Assembly (NCBI GenBank): GCA_001429555.1
Contig: LMSR01000018.1
Span: 299,968-363,967, forward strand
Length of the DNA stretch: 64,000 nt
Source: Nocardioides sp. Soil797
GTDB lineage: Bacteria > Actinomycetota > Actinomycetes > Propionibacteriales > Nocardioidaceae
Reading direction: 5' to 3'
Both the position numbers and the translations under genes were made by a program. The notes under the pieces are model-generated. The model saw only the letters and a program-made list of their open reading frames with translations, did not search any database and had not been told where the DNA came from. Numbering within the stretch: the first letter of the stretch is position 1; each line of letters begins with the position of its first letter. This document shows positions 60,266-64,000 of this stretch, in pieces.

Positions 60266-61483
60266 GTGTCCTATCCCGCTCTCGTGGAGCCAGCCGCCGA
60301 GCTGACCGTCGACGAGGTACGCCGCTACAGCCGGCACCTGATCATCCCCGACGTCGGGATGACCGGTCAGAAGCGGTTGAAGAATGCCAAGGTGCTCGTG
60401 ATCGGAGCCGGCGGGCTCGGGTCTCCCGCAATGCTCTACCTGGCCGCCGCCGGTGTCGGCACGATCGGCATCGCCGAGTTCGACGAGGTCGACGAGTCCA
60501 ACCTGCAGCGCCAGGTGATCCACGGCCAGTCCGACATCGGTCGTCCGAAGTCGGAGTCCGCGCGTGACTCCATCACGGAGATCAACCCGCACGTCAACGT
60601 GGTCATCCACGAGGGCCGTCTCGACAACGACAACGTGATGGGCGTCTTCGAGGGCTACGACCTGATCCTCGACGGCACCGACAACTTCGCCACCCGCTAC
60701 ATGGTCAACGACGCGGCGTACTTCCTGAAGATCCCCTACGTCTGGGGCTCGATCTACCGCTTCGACGGCCAGGCCTCGGTCTTCTGGCCCAACGCCACGC
60801 TCGAGAACGGCGAGTCCGCGGACGCGCCGTGCTACCGCTGCCTCTACCCCGAGCCCCCGCCTCCGGGCATGGTCCCCTCGTGTGCCGAGGGCGGCGTGCT
60901 CGGTGTGCTCTGCGCGGCCATCGGGTCCATCCAGGTGAACGAGGGCATCAAGCTCCTCACCGGCATCGGCGACCCGCTGGTCGGCAAGCTGATGATCTAC
61001 GACGCACTCGAGATGGAGTACCGCAAGCTCAAGGTGCGCAAGGACCCGAACTGTGCGCTGTGCGGTGAGAACGCGACCGTCACCGAGCTCATCGACTACG
61101 ACGCCTTCTGTGGCGCGGTCTCCGACGAGGCTGCCGAGGCCGCGGTGGGCTCGACGATCTCGGTGACCCAGCTCGAGCACATGATCAAGGAGAAGGAGAA
61201 CGGCGGCGACGACTTCTTCCTCGTCGACGTGCGTGAGCCCAACGAGGCCGAGATCAACAACATCCCCGGGGCCGTGCTGATCCCCAAGGGCGAGTTCCTC
61301 AACGGCAACGCCCTCGAACAGCTGCCCTCCGACAAGAAGATCGTGCTGCACTGCAAGTCGGGTGTCAGGTCGGCCGAGTGCCTCGCGGTCGTCAAGGGTG
61401 CCGGCTACGAGAATGCCGTCCACGTCGGTGGCGGTGTGGTGGCGTGGGTCAACCAGATCGACCCCAGCCAGCCGTCGTACTGA
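60266..61483 (+). CDS. moeZ: MoeZ-type E1-like adenylyltransferase/sulfurtransferase with rhodanese domain
   Basis: 405 aa from GTG 60266, with GAGGAG upstream. The N-terminal ThiF/MoeB domain has VLVIGAGGLGSPAMLYLAAAG (nucleotide loop), SNLQRQVIH and the zinc CxxC pairs CYRC and CALC. The C-terminal rhodanese domain ends with VLHCKSGVRSAEC, with Cys363 as the persulfide site. MoeZ activates sulfur-carrier proteins (MoaD/ThiS/CysO) by adenylation and thiolates them, so it serves molybdopterin, thiamine and cysteine synthesis. Strong terminator downstream. Confidence 0.93.
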   Translation: MSYPALVEPAAELTVDEVRRYSRHLIIPDVGMTGQKRLKNAKVLVIGAGGLGSPAMLYLAAAGVGTIGIAEFDEVDESNLQRQVIHGQSDIGRPKSESARDSITEINPHVNVVIHEGRLDNDNVMGVFEGYDLILDGTDNFATRYMVNDAAYFLKIPYVWGSIYRFDGQASVFWPNATLENGESADAPCYRCLYPEPPPPGMVPSCAEGGVLGVLCAAIGSIQVNEGIKLLTGIGDPLVGKLMIYDALEMEYRKLKVRKDPNCALCGENATVTELIDYDAFCGAVSDEAAEAAVGSTISVTQLEHMIKEKENGGDDFFLVDVREPNEAEINNIPGAVLIPKGEFLNGNALEQLPSDKKIVLHCKSGVRSAECLAVVKGAGYENAVHVGGGVVAWVNQIDPSQPSY

Positions 61484-61493
61484 TCGACCGAGC

Positions 61494-61533
61494 CCTACGT
61501 CCCCACGGCCCGACCGGGCCGTGGGGACGTAGG
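61494..61533 (+). terminator. 18-bp perfect terminator stem after moeZ
   Basis: Bases 61494-61511 (CCTACGTCCCCACGGCCC) pair perfectly with 61516-61533 over a GACC loop, starting 11 nt after the moeZ stop. A short ATTTCG patch follows. It separates moeZ from the next gene on the same strand. Confidence 0.75.
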
Positions 61534-61654
61534 CATTTCGGGCCGCTCCTCCGTGAGTCGTTCACCGGCATCGGGTGGAGGGTGCGAAGGCCGGGGACAA
61601 GGTCTCCTCCGCAGTGCGGGCAGACCTCGGCGGCTCCCGATTAGGCTGCTCGAT

Positions 61655-61957
61655 GTGAACGAGGAGTACGTCGAAGCGGTGCTGCAGTGCGTCGAGCAGA
61701 TCCCGCGGGGCCGTGTCACGACGTACGGCGCCATCGCCGACGTGGTCGGCGAGCAACTCGGCATCGGTGGGCCGCGCCTGGTCGGCAACGTGATGGGCAT
61801 GCACGGCGGGCCGGTGCCGTGGTGGCGCGTGGTGCGCGCCGACGGATCCCTCCCGCCGAGCCATCAGGGTGAGGCGCGGCAGTGTTACCTCGAGGAGGGC
61901 ACCCCTATGCGTCCCTCGGGCCGGGTCGACCTGCCCCGGGCGTTCTGGCAGCCGTGA
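61655..61957 (+). CDS. Alkyltransferase-like (ATL) DNA-binding protein
   Basis: 100 aa from GTG 61655. MGMT-fold helix-turn-helix: YVEAVLQCVEQIPRGRVTTYGAIADVV, GGPRLVGNVMGMHGGPVPWWRVVRADGSL. In active O6-alkylguanine transferases the site reads PCHRV; here it reads PWWRV, so the transfer Cys is replaced by Trp. ATL proteins bind alkylated guanine and pass it to nucleotide excision repair. The Rv3204 position is conserved, next to the AdnAB-type helicase. Confidence 0.9.
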   Translation: MNEEYVEAVLQCVEQIPRGRVTTYGAIADVVGEQLGIGGPRLVGNVMGMHGGPVPWWRVVRADGSLPPSHQGEARQCYLEEGTPMRPSGRVDLPRAFWQP

Positions 61958-62027
61958 CCGGCCCCACGGTGGTCACCGGGACGGTCGCCGGGTCACCCGT
62001 GTCGGTGGCGGGTGATTGGCTGTCCCC

Positions 62028-64000
62028 ATGAGCGCGACGACTTCGGAGACGACCTTTCACCTGGTTGCGCCGTCGAGAACGGTTGACGTCCCTGAGCTCG
62101 ACGACTCCCAACGCAGCGTGGTCGACCACTCCGGCGGCCCACTGCTTGTGCTGGCCGGCCCCGGCACCGGCAAGACCACCACGCTGGTCGAGGCCATCGT
62201 CGACCGCATCGACAACCGTGGAGCGGCCCCGGAGTCCGTGCTCGCCCTGACCTTCTCGCGCAAGGCGGCCGAGCAGCTGCGCGATCGGGTCACCGCCCGG
62301 CTGGGCCGCACCACCTCCTCGGCCCTGTCGTCGACCTTCCACTCCTTCGCCTACGGCCTGATCCGGCGCTACGCCCCCGCTGAGCTCTACGAAGCTCCGT
62401 TGCGGCTGCTCTCGGCCCCGGAGCAGGACGTCGTCCTGCAGGAGTTGCTGACGGACGCACCGGAGTCGGTGGCCTGGCCCGAGGGCCTGCGCCGCGCCGT
62501 GGCCACCCGTGGCTTCGCGCGCGAGGTGCAGACGGTGTTGTCCCGAGCCCGCGAGAAGGGGCTCGACGGCAGCGACCTGCGCGAACTGGGCATCGCCGAA
62601 GGGCTGCCCGAGTTCGTCGCCGCCGGTCTCTTCCTCGACCAGTACCTCGAGGTCCTCGACTTCCAGGGGGCCATCGACTATCCCGACCTCATCCGTCGCG
62701 CAGTCGAGGAGGCCGAGCGCCACCGAGATGAGCTGCGCGCCGAGTTCCGGCACGTCTTCGTCGACGAGTACCAGGACACCGACCCCGGGCAGGTGGCCCT
62801 GTTGCAGGCACTCGTCGGCGACGGCGGCAACCTGACCGTGGTCGGCGACCCGCACCAGTCGATCTACGGCTTTCGGGGCGCCGAGGTCCGCGGCATCCTC
62901 GAGTTCCCGACCGCATTCCCCACTCGTGACGGTGAGCCGGCCGACGTGGTCGCCCTGCGCACCACCCGGCGCTTCGGCTCTCGCCTGCTGATCGCGTCCC
63001 AGCGGGTGGCCGCCCGGCTGACCCTCACCGGAACAATTCCCACAGAGGCGCGCGAGGCCTTTCTTCGCCCGGTGGCCGCGCCCGGCGATCTCGGTGACGG
63101 TCGGGTCGAGGTGGTCACCTTCGACACCGAGCGCGCCGAGACCGAGCACCTGGCGGACAGACTGCGCCGGGCACATCTCGCGGACGGCGTCCCGTGGTCG
63201 CGGATGGCGGTCCTGGTCCGCTCCGGGCGCAACTCCATCCCGGCCCTGCGCCGCTCCCTCGGAGCTGCCGGGGTGCCGGTCGAGGTGGCCAGCGACGACA
63301 CCCCACTGGTCCGCGAGGTCGCCGTGATGCCCCTGCTCGACGCCCTGCGAGCGGTCGTCAACCTCGAGCGGGACGATCCCGACCATCCCGACCACCTCGA
63401 TCCCGACCGGGCCCACGCCCTGCTCGTCTCGCCGCTCGCCGGCCTCGACGCCTCCGACGTACGAGCCCTGGCCCGGGCCCTGCGACTGCGTGACAAGGAG
63501 CGCGTCGCCCACGAGGGCGGAGCGCCGCTGGCCTCACCCTGGCTGTTGCGTCAGGCCGTGGTCGACCCCGAGTGCCTCACCGGGCTCGAGGTGTCGGCCG
63601 CCCGTCGGGCGCGTGCCCTGGCGGTCCTGCTGCGCGAAGCGCGTACGACGCTCGAGGCGGGGGCGAGCGCAGAAGACGTCCTCTGGACGCTGTGGTCGGG
63701 CACCGACTGGCCACGTCGACTCCGCGCCCAGGTCGAGTCCGGCGGCGGCTCGGCCCGTCGGGCCCACCGTGACCTCGACGCGATCTGTGCCCTTTTCGAG
63801 ACCGCGGCCAAGACCGAGGAGCAACGCGGCCACCGAGGTGTCGCGTCGTTCCTGGCCACCCTGCAGGCCCAGGACCTGCCCGGCGACACCCTGGCCGACC
63901 GCGGGGTGCGCGGTGAAGCAGTCCGACTACTGACCGCCCACCGTGCCAAGGGCCTGGAGTGGGACTTCGTGGCGGTGGCCCATGTCCAGGAGGAGGGTTG
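62028..64000 (+). CDS. UvrD/Rep-type helicase, probable AdnA-like subunit (3' end cut)
   Basis: Open from ATG 62028 to the window end, 657 codons visible. Motifs in order: Ia region ELDDSQRSVVDHSGGPLLVLAGPGTGKTTTLVEAIVDRI (Walker A), LALTFSRKAAEQLRDRV, HVFVDEYQDTDPGQVALLQAL (motif II), VVGDPHQSIYGFRGAEV (III), and TAHRAKGLEWDFV (V) at the end. The position next to the ATL gene matches Rv3202c (AdnA). AdnAB resects double-strand breaks as a helicase-nuclease, but the nuclease part lies beyond 64000, so another SF1 helicase cannot be excluded. Confidence 0.85.
   Translation, partial: MSATTSETTFHLVAPSRTVDVPELDDSQRSVVDHSGGPLLVLAGPGTGKTTTLVEAIVDRIDNRGAAPESVLALTFSRKAAEQLRDRVTARLGRTTSSALSSTFHSFAYGLIRRYAPAELYEAPLRLLSAPEQDVVLQELLTDAPESVAWPEGLRRAVATRGFAREVQTVLSRAREKGLDGSDLRELGIAEGLPEFVAAGLFLDQYLEVLDFQGAIDYPDLIRRAVEEAERHRDELRAEFRHVFVDEYQDTDPGQVALLQALVGDGGNLTVVGDPHQSIYGFRGAEVRGILEFPTAFPTRDGEPADVVALRTTRRFGSRLLIASQRVAARLTLTGTIPTEAREAFLRPVAAPGDLGDGRVEVVTFDTERAETEHLADRLRRAHLADGVPWSRMAVLVRSGRNSIPALRRSLGAAGVPVEVASDDTPLVREVAVMPLLDALRAVVNLERDDPDHPDHLDPDRAHALLVSPLAGLDASDVRALARALRLRDKERVAHEGGAPLASPWLLRQAVVDPECLTGLEVSAARRARALAVLLREARTTLEAGASAEDVLWTLWSGTDWPRRLRAQVESGGGSARRAHRDLDAICALFETAAKTEEQRGHRGVASFLATLQAQDLPGDTLADRGVRGEAVRLLTAHRAKGLEWDFVAVAHVQEEG

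Noticed and set aside
61655..61957. Active O6-methylguanine methyltransferase
   Set aside because: The catalytic Cys is replaced by Trp, so it is alkyltransferase-like.
1..64000. tRNA or rRNA genes
   Set aside because: No cloverleaf-like or ribosomal sequence was recognised on either strand.

Overview
The window is a gene-dense, high-GC actinobacterial chromosome segment. Frequent GTG starts, ATGA/GTGA stop-start overlaps, the sahH-mtrA-mtrB-lpqB block, a sigE/anti-sigma/htrA operon, PaaX, DUF3117, DUF3107, an Rv3235-type protein and a MoeZ-type enzyme all point to this group. The intergenic repeat style (GTCGAG- and CGTACGAC-rich elements) suggests Nocardioides or a close relative, but that genus call is inference. 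No tRNA, rRNA, CRISPR array, prophage or transposase was seen.

Layout. (1) 1-12 kb: a partial F420-type oxidoreductase, dapE-LOG-DivIVA, an enoyl-CoA hydratase with a PaaX regulator, DUF3117, leucyl aminopeptidase, an O-methyltransferase, then the envelope-stress operon sigE / anti-sigma factor / HtrA. (2) 12-31 kb: a block matching the mycobacterial Rv3259-Rv3235 neighbourhood: DUF3499, phosphomannomutase, a Trm112-like peptide, a sugar-isomerase-like protein, sahH, mtrAB-lpqB, comF, a raiA-type structured RNA candidate before hpf, a NarL-type regulator, secA, and an Rv3235-type protein with a LysM protein. An ArsR-SRPBCC fusion with a VOC protein sits inside it. (3) 32-36 kb: tatB, mrp, a DUF1003 membrane protein and an MgtE_N/CBS protein, genes that in mycobacteria lie near sigE. 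(4) 35.7-44.7 kb: an accessory cell-surface island. It has a LicD-methyltransferase fusion, a small coiled-coil protein, two paralogous exported DNase I-like (EEP) phosphoesterases (one fused to a degenerate alkaline-phosphatase-like domain), a glycosyltransferase, a sulfotransferase and an exported phospholipase-D-type protein. (5) 44.9-50.2 kb: acyl-CoA dehydrogenase, tandem lipoprotein paralogues, DUF5302, a two-domain MaoC dehydratase and an MFS transporter. (6) 50.3-64 kb: a block like Rv3214-Rv3201: histidine phosphatase, DUF6758, PHP phosphoesterase, ParA-like ATPase, L,D-transpeptidase, DEAD-box helicase, ferritin-like protein, DUF3107, TetR, MoeZ, an alkyltransferase-like protein and a partial AdnAB-type helicase. 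A MarR/EmrB efflux operon lies within it.

Working together: sigE/HtrA, MtrAB-LpqB, TatB, SecA and the L,D-transpeptidase form a cell-envelope and secretion theme. The surface island looks like a glycopolymer decoration and phosphodiester-processing set. Convergent gene ends are often separated by perfect inverted repeats that lack U-tracts. The one at 11490-11557 folds as an outer stem enclosing two identical hairpins.
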